Shown here piece after piece: positions 30,101 through 40,905 of a DNA stretch of 64,000 bases. The notes beneath the pieces are model-generated. The model was given only the letters and a program-made list of their open reading frames with translations, made no database searches and had not been told where the DNA came from. Every line of letters begins with the position of its first letter. Position 1 is the first letter of the stretch. A program made the translations under genes and the position numbers. Origin of the DNA: Emmonsiellopsis sp. PD_33 (lineage: Eukaryota > Ascomycota > Eurotiomycetes > Onygenales > Ajellomycetaceae). The stretch covers positions 186,001 through 250,000 of the forward strand of contig JANTQF010000003.1 in the NCBI GenBank assembly GCA_032988165.1, given 5' to 3'.

Positions 30101-31108
30101 TCTTGCCAAGTTCTTCAAGCAGAAGAAAAACCAAGCTCAGGGACTGCAGTTGCACTAGATACCGAATTCGTGGATTTAGAGAAGGCTGAGATTGAAGTCA
30201 AGGCTGACGGGACTCAGGAAATGGTTCGCCCGAGCAAAAGCGGTCTCGCACGAGTTTCCGTTATTCGAGGGACCGGCGTGGGCGAGGGTGTCCCGTTTAT
30301 CGATGATTACATTACCATTAAGGACCCAATCGTTGATTATGTGACGCAATATTCAGGGATTAAACCTGGAGATTTGGACCCCCGAACGAGCACGCACAAT
30401 CTTGTACCCCTGAAGGTCGCATACAAAAAACTGTGGCTACTTCTGAATTTGGGGTGTGTTTTTGTCGGCCATGGTCTGGCTTCAGACTTCCGCAAAATCA
30501 ATATCCAGGTTCCAAAGTCTCAAACGGTGGATACACAGTACCTTTTCTTCCACCCATCTAAAAACCGGCGCCTCAGCCTACGATATCTTGCCTGGGCAGT
30601 TTTCAAAGAATACATCCAGGAGGAGTCCGCTACTTCATCCGCCCCTTCAGAAACCTCCGCTTCCCTTCCAGCCAGCAATGCAGCCCCGAATACGTCAGCT
30701 GTTGAGGGCCACGACTCTATCGAAGATGCTCGCATGGCGTTGCGACTCTGGAAAAAATTCCAAGAATACGAAGACGCTGGTATCATTAACCAGATGCTCG
30801 AAGAAATTTTCCGCGAAGGCTTCAAGCTCGGCTTTCGCCCTCCGCCCCGGAATGGAATTAATCCCAATCAACCGCCGGCAGCCTCAGGCAACCCACCTAA
30901 CCGCTTCCCTACCAGTGGACGAAATACCCCGGATATGGCGGGCGTGGGTGCTGGCACACTAAGTACCAGTGGAAGTGTGAATGGGAGCACGCCGTCCACC
31001 CCACGCCAAGCATTTAGAAGATCGGCTGCTCTTACTCCTAGCAATGGAAGTTTCTCTGGGATGGGCAACAAAGTACCGGATGTTTTTGGTGGCAGTCCTT
31101 TGCGATGA
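27194..31108 (+). CDS. PAN2: Pan2, catalytic subunit of the Pan2-Pan3 poly(A) nuclease (4 exons, 1,189 aa)
   Basis: Exons 27194-27322, 27434-28731, 28820-29935 and 30082-31108 join in frame. Residues 1 to about 330 form the WD40 propeller (starting [14 protein letters not shown]). A linker leads to an inactive ubiquitin-hydrolase-like domain (about 480-845; [20 protein letters not shown], with CSHC-type cysteine pairs). The C-terminal DEDDh exonuclease has D874 and E876 (ALDTEFVD), D983 (GHGLASDF), H1058 and D1063 (HDSIEDA). All five catalytic residues are present. Known role: with Pan3 it trims mRNA poly(A) tails in the cytoplasm as the first step of deadenylation. A Pro/Ser/Thr-rich tail follows the nuclease, as in other filamentous fungi. 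Each domain matches the expected order and size. Confidence 0.96.
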
Positions 31109-32946
31109 GGATCATGCAATTTAATGAGAGCTATATGTTATACAACAGTGCAAGTATTGAATTTTTGCGTCTCTGGCCTTGTTGGGTTTGTACCTCTGGA
31201 TTTCTATATGGCAGGGGATTGGCCACTCTTGTTGCGTGAGTTCTTCTAATTCTCCACACTCGCACAGAATTTAGGACGGATACAAATCGGCATAGTTTTA
31301 TGTATATATACATGGTTTAGTGTGGTAAATGTCTCCAAGAGAAATCATTTCTTGCAACATGTTCTACCATTTTCTTCTTCGTTGCCGCTATTGATTCTAA
31401 ATTCTTTGGATAATAAAATCAAAGCTTAGAATAATTGTCGCCTTTCTTCCAGCGCATATTCTATGCTTTTATGATGTGCAACTCCTTATGCGTCTATCCT
31501 CCACATTTCTACTGTCAGCCGTTTTGACAGGGAAAAAAAAGACAGATTGGCTTCCCATGACACTTTGGAATATTGCACTGCCCATAGAGCCACTGAGCCT
31601 GATGCTTCTGACATTTTGTGACCCTTTCAGGCGGGCGCATTTCACATATAAGGCGATGATGATTAGGAAGCCGACATCTTGTGTTGAATCCGAGAATGTA
31701 TGCCAAGGGAGCAGAGGGCAAAGTTGGCCGAAACTAAATCTCGTTGATGGGGATGGCAATTTATGACAAAAACTGTTAAGCAGTGCTAGATTGCCATTTT
31801 ATGATCTCGATACTGCTCGTCAGTGAAACCCCCTCGTTTTCCCCACGGAACTCTATCTACCGGCTGGAGACGCTCCATCTTGCACATTACTACGACAGCA
31901 TTGTCGGCAAGTTTGTTGGATGATGGATGCCCGTACTACATATATCATTCTGCAGTGCCGCTTCGCAATACAAATCCGATGCTGAGAAGAAGTGAAACAT
32001 GTGTTGGCTGACGCAGACGCCCATTAACCACTAGTTAATTACTTACACAGATGGGAACTAAATGGGAAATCAATCCAGGCCATAGATTACACCCGTTGAC
32101 ATATTTACGAAAAACTGACTATTTAACTGGACCTTGACTTGAAACTTGGTCTTAATATTGGCGCGAGAAGGCAATGACGCAATGTTCGACTAAGGGTTTA
32201 ACAATATTGTTGGATATATCTAGTTCCGTATAGATAGAAAGGACATGTTAAGGGAGTGTAATACAATATTCGGCTTATTACCAAATAATTTAATATCATT
32301 GCCGCGTCCTAGAAGTCATATATTCCGTAGTTGCCGCTGTGTTGGCCACGAACAATGACATGCTGTGCACGTCAGTCTGAACGAAGCAACATGTAAGGCA
32401 GTAATCATATTTGTTTAATAACGTGCGAGGAGACAACCAAGATGCCCCTATTCCTCAGAGTGGGTTTGAACGGGTGTGGTTAGAAATGGTTCGCTGGATT
32501 GTTGTACGAATTAGGGGGGCTTAGAGGTATAATTTGTACAGAAGCACGTCTAACATAGATATAATTTCAGTATAGCGGATGTATGCACTAAACAATCTTC
32601 TGCTATGATTATATGATGGTAGTAATTTTCCTTTTGTTATCTGATAAGCTTGACTGCTTTTTCTCTAAAGCCCGAATCGATGACATGGGGTTTGGTGTGG
32701 CTCTGGGTTGAAGATATATAAGCCCGGTAATACTCGAAACTACTTTCGCTTCCCCGGCCGGCGATCTGCTTGGAGCAGGATGTTGAAAAACAATGTGCTG
32801 CAAACAGAGAGATATAAGTGATATAAGGAAAAACAGCATAATCAATCAAGTGGTTCGGTCCTGATGTCTGGGCCGTCACCAAAGGCGATGTTATTTTTTG
32901 TCACAACAAGGCCGTAAACAGCGTGGATGAGAGCAAACTCAGACCT
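31109..32946. other. 1.8-kb convergent intergenic region between PAN2 and the SER gene
   Basis: Two convergent 3' UTRs plus AT-leaning spacer. Overlapping short frames at 31469-31766 on both strands and 32609-32882 (minus) show no domain and no splice context. CG is present at ordinary spacing, so this is not part of the decayed repeat islands. I see no gene here. Confidence 0.5.
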
Positions 32947-34983
32947 TCAAAGTGAGATAACGCTGGCGCTTAGCACTCCACCCTCCTGCACAAGTGCTTT
33001 GGCAACGTTCTCCCCCACGGCTTTGTCAACACCGAGAATCATCAAAGCCTCCTTGTCGGGTTCATAGCTTTCATTAACGTCGGACAACATTTTACCCTCA
33101 CTAATATCTCCCCTATCTTCACCCTCTAGTAGGCTTTTTGACACAGGGGCCACGCCCATGAAATTGATATTAACGCTCTCCTTTCCTAAAATGCTCCCAA
33201 CAACTCCAATCTTGCCAGGGGAGTCATAGTTGTGGCAAATAAGAAGGGTACCTTCGGGGACAAAAGAAGTAGCGAAGCGTCCGAGGCGAGATATTAGTGG
33301 CTGTGACTGCGAGCATGTTCCGGATATTATTTGCTGCTGCTCGGGGGTTATTTTCCTAGGAGTCGTGGACCCGCTAGCCCCAGGGGGGGCACGAGAAGAT
33401 GCCCGGGACGGTGGTCGAGCCACCAACGTAACGAGAGAGGAGTACGAATGCGAGCTAGGATCACGGGAGTGCTGTTCGTTGATGACGATCCCCCGTTCTC
33501 TTGCAATAAGTTCCGCATTGACTATATTCACGTTGACTCCAGCAGAACTGCTGATGGGAGCAATGAGTCCTTTGATCAGCGCTGCGAAGAGGGGTTTTGT
33601 GTTGTTGATGCCCGAGATCTCGCCTTCATAAATGAGGTCGAACGTGTTTCTGTTGGCAGTAAAGGTCGCCGAAGAGGTGTAATGTTGGGTATACAGACTT
33701 CCAATCTTTTCAACCAGGTGTACAAATGGTTGTAACTTTTTATACTCCTCGGGCAAAATCAAAGGAGCGTTCACGGCACTCCTAGGGAGGGCGCCACCCA
33801 AAATTTGAAGGACCTGCTCGCAGACATCGATAGAAACGTTCTCTTGTGCCTCGACCGTGGAAGCACCGAGATGCGGGGTCGCTACTACACGAGGGTGAGC
33901 GATAAGTTTGGAAGCACTGGAATCCGCAACGGGAGGTTCAGAGGTAAAAACATCAACTGCAGCCCCAGCCAGGTGGCCAGATTCGAGTGCTTCAAGGAGA
34001 GCAACCTCGTCGATCGTCCCGCCCCTGGCAACGTTAAGTATGCGAGCACCGCGTTTCATCTGCGAAAGCTCTGCAGTAGAGATCATCCCCTTTGTTGAAG
34101 CAATCAGCGGAGTGTGTATCGTGAGGAAATCCACCGTTGGCAAGAGAGCTGCAAGTGAGGGGACCAAGTTGACAGATGCCGCAGATGCAACAGCTGGCGA
34201 GGCGTAAGGATCTAGGGCATTAACCTTCATACCCAGACCTTTGGCCAGTCGTGCCACAATCAATCCGACTATATGAAAGAAGGGCATCAGTTGCTGCTCT
34301 ACAAGACGGGTACCGTGGTCGACATACCTTTGCCCAACCCAATAATGCCCAACGTTTTCCCGTTCACCTCGACGCCTACCAGTCGGCTTCTTTCCCATTT
34401 TCCGGCCTTCAGGCTTGAGCCAGCGTCGGCGATATTTCTAGCCATGGAGAGCATCAAAGCTATTGTATGTTCGGCGGCAGCTCCGACGTTTCCAGAGGGG
34501 GAGTTTATAACCACAATCCCGAGCTTTGTCGCAGCTGCAACATCTGTTGAAATGGCAGATGGTTAACATAGATTCGACAATGAAACCAAGTATGGATTGA
34601 CATAACTATGGCATAACATTGCAAAATATCTCGATTAAACGAAAGGGTGGCAGATGGCGTATGGTTAACTAGAAGAGTAGAAATGGACAATGAAAAAGAG
34701 CAGAGATAGTAGAACTATTCTCACCAACGTTGTCCACTCCCACACCCGCCCTGGCCACCACCTTCAGGTTCTTCCCCGCCTGCAGCACCTCAGCGGTGAC
34801 CTTTGTCTCGGAGCGGACCATCAATGCTTCGTATTTGGGAATGATATCCAGCAGCTCTTCAGCACCAAGGCCTCGCCTCTCTTCGACCTCAAGCGTGGTT
34901 TTAAGCAAGGCCAGACCATCTTGGGACAGTTTTTCGGGCACCAGAACCTTGGGACGGGCAGGTTCTCCGGACAGAAGAGGCAT
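32947..34983 (-). CDS. D-3-phosphoglycerate dehydrogenase with ACT domain (3 exons, 598 aa)
   Basis: Exons complement(34725..34983), (34328..34543) and (32947..34268) join in frame; junctions restore VGVDNVDVAAATKLG and IIGLGKVGLIVARLAKG. It converts 3-phosphoglycerate to 3-phosphohydroxypyruvate, the first step of serine synthesis (Ser3/Ser33 and SerA family), in the cytosol. Visible: Rossmann loop GLGKVG, catalytic Arg in NVARGGTIDE, active-site His in PHLGAST, a long intervening (ASB-like) region, a Ser/Pro-rich insert (ARPPSRASSRAPPGASGS) and a C-terminal ACT domain (ALMILGVDKAVGENVAKALV) that senses serine in relatives. The length, longer than the 469 residues of yeast Ser3, matches the filamentous-fungal form. 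An upstream in-frame ATG at 35112 would add 43 residues; I prefer 34983 because MPLLSGEPARPKVLVPEK aligns with the family start. Confidence 0.92.
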
Positions 34984-35634
34984 GGTAGGGAAGAAGCAGG
35001 AGACTAGGAAGCGTTGGGATAGTAGTAGAGGCGTATATAGACACCGGATTTCGGATGGCTTCGTTGTTGAGCGGGAAGATGATGGACGGGAGAGCAGGAC
35101 AGCGGTTGTCACACGGAGCCCAGCAAGAACTGGGGAGGAAAGATCTCATATATCATATTTGATGCCCCGCGAATAGATCCCCCGCTGACGACATCGGACG
35201 CGGGGATAAAACATGCATAATTAAATAGTGGGCTAATTAATTTGCGCCACGGTGCCGGAAAGTCTTCCTACTGCAGGAGAACTAGCTCTGACGGGCATGA
35301 TTGGATGTGAGTGACCAAGATTGCGCCCCAGACCTGCAGTGCGAGAGTTTTCATTAGCGATGGTGATTTGTCCAGACGAGGATTGTGAGAGGGAGTGCTG
35401 CAAACTAGAGGGTGGGGGTTAAGTTAGCTGATGTCCGGATGGATATGACTACGATCAATGACAAACGAGACGAGTTCCTGGGCGGTACAGATTGCACTTC
35501 ATGCATGCCTGGCCATGTTATCGTGATAAATTTGCGTATATTTCATATATACCCCTCTCAATAGGTCCAAGGGCCACCCACACTATATTGCTACAGAGCT
35601 AGAGGGTATAGAACGACATCGAACGAAAAGGCCC
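34984..35634. other. Intergenic region upstream of the serine-synthesis gene
   Basis: Promoter and leader of the minus-strand dehydrogenase gene plus the 3' region of the neighbouring minus-strand gene. The open frame 34730-35176 (+) is antisense to exon 1 and is a shadow. Nothing else is recognised. Confidence 0.5.
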
Positions 35635-37288
35635 TCAGTACTCCATTGATTCCTCGAAGAGCTTCCTCAGTTCTTCCTTCTCTGCTCCTAGTTCTCTACT
35701 CAAGCTGGGGGCGAGGTTAAGAACCCGCTGCTGGGGAATTGTTCCCTCGATCAAACCCTCTAAATGGCTAGAATTGAAACCCAGAGCTTTCAGCCCTCTT
35801 GGCTGGTCACCGAGCCCAATCAGAAATTCGGCCACTGCTTCACCGAGAATCTCGCCTGCGCTCTCTCGCTTTACGTTCGATATATCCTTCCTGAACGCTT
35901 CCGCTGCTGCCAAGTGTCGGTCTGGGTTGCTTGCACCTGTGAATCTGAAGACAGCCGGCGCGGTGACAGCCACCGACACGCCATGAGGAATAATATCATG
36001 GTCCACAGCATATCCAGCATGCTTGTAACCTGGGTTCTGTCCCGAGATCGGGTAGCTCATGCCGTGGCACAGATGGACGCCTGCGTTTCCAAACCCGACG
36101 CCCGCCAGAGTCGCAGCGAGAAGCATCTGGCTTTGGGCTTCGAAATCGTCCGGGTCCTTAACCGCACGGGGGAGATACTTTACAGTGCTGCGTAGCGCTT
36201 GAAGCGAGAATATATCTGAGATGGGGTTGGCACCTTGGTAAGCGGGACGATTTATTGGGTTTGTTGGTCTCGGGGTTCTCTCGTTATATGGAATCGCGGT
36301 CCATGACTCGAGAGAATGGCAGAGAACGTCAAGACCAGAGGAAGCATGGACCTGCGACGGCATAGTGCGTGTGTTGAGAGGATCACAGATGCCAAGCGTG
36401 GGCTTCATATTACGATGCGCAACCCCCGTCTTTGCCTTCTTCTCAACGAGGTCAAAGATAGCTGTTCCTGTTGTTTCGGCCCCTGTCCCTGCAGTTGTCG
36501 GCACGGCAATCAGCGGCTTCAGTGTTCTTGCGATGGGCAGTCCTTTGCCAAGGGGAGCGTTGACGAAGTCTAGGAAATCGGCTTCGGGGTAGACACAATA
36601 CAGATTCATAAGTTTGGCTGTGTCGATGACCGACCCGCCGCCTGCAAACGAGACGTCTCGTTAGTTATCAGACTTCAAAGGGCCTATTGGAGACACATAC
36701 CCACGGCAAGAAAGGCATCCGCGTTGTATGGCTTGGCGAATGCGATGGCATCCTTGACCCTGTGTTATTCTATCAACAAGCCACTCTACCAGGGGGAACA
36801 GAGCAAAAAAAAAATCCAAAGTCACAAAGGACTGTAGAAGGGGCGAAGAAACAATAGGGGACTTACGAATAGTCCTTTGGTTCCACCCGTACCTTATCGT
36901 AGACGGTGAATTCAACGCCCTCCTTGTTCAGAGCCTCGACAGCATGCTTCATAGCATCGAGTTTGGCGACGTTGGAATCCGTCACGACACACACGCGTTT
37001 TGCGCCCAGGTTCTTGAAATCCATACCGACCTCCTTGGTGGCGCCAGGACCAAACCGAATGCTCGAAGCAGCCATCTCAAAGGCATACTCCTTTTGGTGC
37101 GAAGCATCGATGGGGGTTGCGAGGTTGCGGACATGTCTGGAGACGGGGGAATTGCGCTGATGGTGGTGGTGGTGCGCGGGATTCGAATGGCACGGGCAGC
37201 TAGGAGGGTGCGTGAACTGGACGGTGCGCAAGAGATTCAAAGCCCGGGAGGCAGCGGACGGCGCGATCCTGATGGAAGGGAGGCTCAT
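35635..37288 (-). CDS. Mitochondrial iron-containing alcohol dehydrogenase, hydroxyacid-oxoacid transhydrogenase type (3 exons, 495 aa)
   Basis: Exons complement(36867..37288), (36701..36759) and (35635..36641) join in frame, rebuilding AVGGGSVIDTAKLMNLY across the second junction. Family III Fe-dependent ADH signatures are present: nucleotide loop VGGGSVIDTAK, AVPTTAGTGAETTGTA, and metal-site histidines within HASSGLDVLCHSLES and GNAGVHLCHGMSYPIS. The N-terminus (MSLPSIRIAPSAASRALNLL, Arg/Ser/Ala-rich, few acids) is a likely mitochondrial presequence. The closest family is ADHFE1/HOT, which oxidises 4-hydroxybutyrate to succinic semialdehyde while reducing 2-oxoglutarate. That substrate is inferred by family, not visible. 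It is divergent from the glyoxalase gene with about 700 bases between starts. Confidence 0.88.
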
Positions 37289-37994
37289 GGTGGGCGAATG
37301 GATGCAATGGGCCAGGGGGAAGACAGGGGGAGGTCAAGCAGGATGGCCAACGCGCGGCTGAGCTCAACATATCTAGCCGGCGACGAGGCGAGCAGCAAGC
37401 GGCCAGCCCGCCAGCCCGAAGAGTGGTCGTCACACGGTGCGGGGCGCGGGGGGTCTGGGGATAGCCAGTTAGCCAGATAGCTCAGTTAATTGTTTAGCCG
37501 CGGGTGCGGTGCGGCGTTTCTATTGGGGCACAACGCCGAGGGCAAAGATGCGGACTTAGCTCTGCCCGGGCAGCTCAAAACCAAACAATGATCTGGCGAT
37601 GTAGTTAATTGCAAGCACCAAGATAGCCAACCTGTGCAGCATAGACAAGCGCAGTGCCTGGCGTGTGACTGTGGTGACTGTGGTCTGTGGTGACTGTGGT
37701 GGTTGCGGTGTTGGCTTACTTAACTAACTAGATATTAGATAATTAATTAACTATTCCTCACCTCACCTCCCCGCTTCTCCGTCCGCATTGTCCTCGTCCG
37801 CCTCACCAACACCGTCCAGACTGCAGATGCTTGGTTTCTGCCGCTCTCGACCACTCCGTCTCATCTCGCGGGATCTGCTTTTCCCACCTTCGAGTATGTG
37901 TAGCCTGTCCTGCTCGGTCGATCCGAAACTATCGTCGCTGATATGACTTTGCCCAGAGTTCCTGATAGCCCGCCATAACTCCACTGCCGCAGCC
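37289..37994. promoter_or_regulatory. Shared divergent promoter region of HOT-type and glyoxalase I genes
   Basis: A 706-base head-to-head region. It contains GC-rich DNA next to the minus-strand start, a TGACTGTGG/GACTGTGGT short tandem repeat at about 37667-37710 and an AT-rich stretch (about 37720-37755) before the glyoxalase leader. Both products handle small carbonyl or hydroxyacid metabolites, so co-regulation is plausible but unproven. Confidence 0.5.
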
Positions 37995-39168
37995 ATGGCC
38001 ACCGATACTTCCAAGTACAAGCTGAACCGTGAGTTCCTGTGTGCTAGATCCGTGCCTCATTTCCTTTGGGGCTCGTGGCTGACCGCTTCACAACAGATAC
38101 GATGCTTCGGGTGAAGGATCCCGAAAAATCAGGTGAGGAGCCAATTGCGAGACCAGACAACCGCCGTCCACAAGTTAACCTAATGCCTTCCGTTTGTCGT
38201 AGTCGAGTTCTACAAGTTCCTTGGTCTGTCTGAGATCAACAAGCTGGACTTCCCCGAGAATAAGTTTTCTCTGTACTTCCTGGCATACAACGGCCCGCAG
38301 TCCGTGTCTGGCTCGCGTCATTGGACAGATCGGAACGGCGTGGTCGAGCTCACCCACAACTATGGGACGGAGGACGATCCTTCGTATGCTGTGTCCAATG
38401 GCAACACAGAACCACACCGAGGCTTTGGCCATCTCGCCATTTCGGTGGACAATATCGAGCTCGCCTGCAAAAGGCTCGAGGATGCGGGCTATGCATTCCA
38501 AAAGAAGCTGACTGAGGGGAGAATGCGTCACATCGCCTTCGTCAAGGACCCTGATGGGTACTGGGTCGAGATCATTCGGAAAAATGACACAGATGCTGCA
38601 GTTGCGCAGTCGGACCCGTCCACCTATCGTATGAACCACACGATGTTGCGCGTCAAAGATGCCGACGCTAGCTTGAAATTTTACCAGGAAACCTTTGGAA
38701 TGAAGCTCCTCCGCACACATGAAAGCCCAGCCGCAGGATTCAATCTCTACTTCTTGGCGTATCCTTCCTCGAACCCGCCCGTGAACGAGGCTGCTACGAA
38801 TCCGTTGGCGGAGTGGGAGGGCTTGCTGGAACTGACCTGGAACTACGGCACGGAGAAGCAAGAAGGCAAGGTGTATCACGATGGGAACTCTGAGCCCCAG
38901 GGATTTGGGCACATTTGTACGTTCGCCGTTCCAGCGTATCTGAGCGCATACATATTGCGTGTTCTATCCATGTCGCTAACCGATTTTCACAGGTGTCTCC
39001 GTCGACGATCTTGACGCTGCGTGCGCCCGCTTCGACGCCCAAAATGTAAACTGGAAGAAACGCCTGACCGACGGACGGATGAAGAATGTGGCTTTTATTC
39101 TCGATCCGGATGGGTACTGGATTGAGATTATCCAGAACGAAGGGCTGAAGAGCCGGAGCCACTGGTAG
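37995..39168 (+). CDS. GLO1: Glyoxalase I, lactoylglutathione lyase with two fused domains (4 exons, 319 aa)
   Basis: Exons 37995-38028, 38097-38132, 38203-38916 and 38993-39168 join in frame. It converts the hemithioacetal of methylglyoxal and glutathione to S-lactoylglutathione in the cytosol. Two homologous VOC-fold halves are visible: NHTMLRVKDPEKSVEFYKFL (about 11-30) with GFGHLAISVDNIE, and NHTMLRVKDADASLKFYQET (from about 167) with GFGHICVSVDDLD. Each half ends with D-P-D-G-Y-W-(V/I)-E-I-I, carrying the metal-ligand glutamate. Length matches yeast Glo1 (326). Donors and acceptors are consensus. Secure assignment. Confidence 0.95.
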
Positions 39169-39471
39169 ACCGGCGATTCATTAAGGCTTTTTGGGGCGTA
39201 ATCTGATTAACTATTCTACAGATCTGTTATGTTAAAGAAAGGGAAAAGGGAAACTAAGTGAGTGCTCAATGTCAGAGAGGACAAGTGTATCAGATAACAA
39301 TTCAATGGAAATAGGAGAGCAAGACGAAAGGGCATTCAGTAGTGCAGCCGGTATATAGCAATGTGAAGAAAATTAAAAATCAGCCAACGACGAGGGGTAA
39401 ACAAAAAAGACCGTGAAGAAACGCCGGAGATACTGCTACAATTGTGGAAGATTAGGGAACAGGGTATGGAA
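39169..39471. other. Short convergent spacer
   Basis: Two 3' UTRs meet here (glyoxalase I plus, zinc-knuckle gene minus). Purine-rich, no gene seen. Confidence 0.5.
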
Positions 39472-40905
39472 TTATGAACCAAGCTCGACACTCCCGGCCC
39501 GCTTGAAGATCAACGGAGCGATCTCTGGCCGTGTTTCGTCGTCGTCCGACTCCCCCCTGATGTGCATCAACAAGGGGCATTGTGTCACCACATGGTTGGG
39601 GTTGTCATCGTCGCATATCCGACACGTGGGCTCGAGCAATTTGACCGCATGGAACCGAATCCTGAACGTCGGTGAATGCCCCGACAGAGATTTCACATTT
39701 GCATCGATATATTTAGCGCCCAGCGGTTGTTTGAAAACAGCAACATAGATGCCCCCAAAAACCCCGCTCCAGCACTGGCGCGCGAGCCAAAGTTGAGCGG
39801 ACCCAGCCTTGGTGATACCAATCTCTCGTAGGGCGAATGAAAGATCATCCGGGGTAACATCCCCAGTTCTCGAAACCGAAACGTACACTTGGGTGCTCAG
39901 GTCGTTGGACTGGCACGCATGCACGCCCACTCGATGACCCCTGAGAATAAAGGGAATGTCTCTCGCCATCCGCACCACCCGAGCAGCTTGCCCTGGAGAC
40001 TTGAGCTTTGCAACCCATTTTCTCGGCGTTCTTTGTCCCTCCAGCGGAAATAGGGAATGCACGTTGTCGAGGCTCTCTAGACAGAGCTCGTTTTCTGTAA
40101 CGGCTGTTAAGAGCTCCCGGAAGCCCAACTTTCTGCCAGATGACATCGCCTCTGGGGGGATGTCTAGAAGGACGTACTCTCCTGTCTGGTATCGTTCATA
40201 AAGAGGGTCTAATTCAACCGCAGCTTTCTCCCTGGGCCCCTCGGTGCTGGGAGCCTCCTGGTCCCCTTCATCGCATCTCGCTCTCTTGTTAGGAGAGCTC
40301 GAGATGTCACTCAGCGTCACTGAATTACTGACTGAGGTAGTGCCAGTACGCGCTCTTTTCCGATTAGGTCTGGGGCCACTGCCATCGGAACTAGTATTCG
40401 ATGAAGATGGAATATCTCCATTCTCTTGTCGATCCGCTACGGGAAGTGCTTCAGCAGATGGTGGAGTTGATGTTTCGGCTTCGTCTGTGACGACGATTGC
40501 CTTGTCCGTCGTAACACCGGGCGCAAACGACGGGAAATTAGGGGATAACGGCCTCGGCCTGGCCAGCGAGGCTGGATTGACTGTTCCATAACGGAGAACG
40601 TTCGAAAGCTCCTCGTCAGTGAGGGTATCGCCGGGCATAACGGGATCACTGGTTTGATACATCGGAGGGTCGTCAGATGGACACGGAGCTCCGTCATGGT
40701 GGAACAGGCAGGACCAGCAGTACACGGCATCATCGTCAATAGAAACATCACTAACGACCCTCGGTATTGGGCCGGATCGAGAAGCCGCTGTCCTTGACCT
40801 CCCCTTTTTTCGTTTTTCTTCGTACTTTATTGCCTCTGTTGGCTGTTTTCCCGAGGAAGGATCTGTATTTCGGGGGCGGGGGTTTGTCAGAGGCTTCGGG
40901 GGCAT
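39472..40905 (-). CDS. Intronless zinc-knuckle protein resembling retroelement ORF1/gag (477 aa)
   Basis: One uninterrupted frame with ATG in good context. Residues 1-230 are disordered and basic or Ser/Pro-rich, including CWSCLFHHDGAPC (Cys/His cluster) and nuclear-type signals (NRKRAR, NKRARC). Residues about 240-420 look like two small alpha/beta modules (ELLTAVTENELCLESLDNVH ... WVAKLKSPGQAARVVRMARD; QVYVSVSRTGDVTPDDLSFA). A C-terminal knuckle C428-x2-C431-x6-H438-x4-C443 (CRICDDDNPNHVVTQC) follows. RRM-like modules plus a terminal CCHC-like knuckle are the layout of LINE ORF1/gag-like proteins. Unlike the dead elements nearby it is intact, CpG-rich and intronless, so it may be a host gene or a domesticated gag-like gene. 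Specific function unknown. Confidence 0.75.
   Translation of the reverse strand: MPPKPLTNPRPRNTDPSSGKQPTEAIKYEEKRKKGRSRTAASRSGPIPRVVSDVSIDDDAVYCWSCLFHHDGAPCPSDDPPMYQTSDPVMPGDTLTDEELSNVLRYGTVNPASLARPRPLSPNFPSFAPGVTTDKAIVVTDEAETSTPPSAEALPVADRQENGDIPSSSNTSSDGSGPRPNRKRARTGTTSVSNSVTLSDISSSPNKRARCDEGDQEAPSTEGPREKAAVELDPLYERYQTGEYVLLDIPPEAMSSGRKLGFRELLTAVTENELCLESLDNVHSLFPLEGQRTPRKWVAKLKSPGQAARVVRMARDIPFILRGHRVGVHACQSNDLSTQVYVSVSRTGDVTPDDLSFALREIGITKAGSAQLWLARQCWSGVFGGIYVAVFKQPLGAKYIDANVKSLSGHSPTFRIRFHAVKLLEPTCRICDDDNPNHVVTQCPLLMHIRGESDDDETRPEIAPLIFKRAGSVELGS

Noticed and set aside
34984..35112. Upstream ATG extending the 3-phosphoglycerate dehydrogenase by 43 residues
   Set aside because: The extension (MTTAVLLSRPSSSRSTTKPS...) is possible but the family alignment starts near MPLLSGEPARPKVLVPEK; kept only as an alternative.
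33230..35176. Plus-strand frames up to 148 codons across the 3-phosphoglycerate dehydrogenase gene
   Set aside because: Antisense shadows of a well-supported minus-strand gene.
39413..39748. Plus-strand frame starting with a CYNCGRLGN string resembling a zinc knuckle
   Set aside because: It is antisense to the C-terminal part of the minus-strand zinc-knuckle gene, lacks the His and last Cys of a knuckle, and has no other support.
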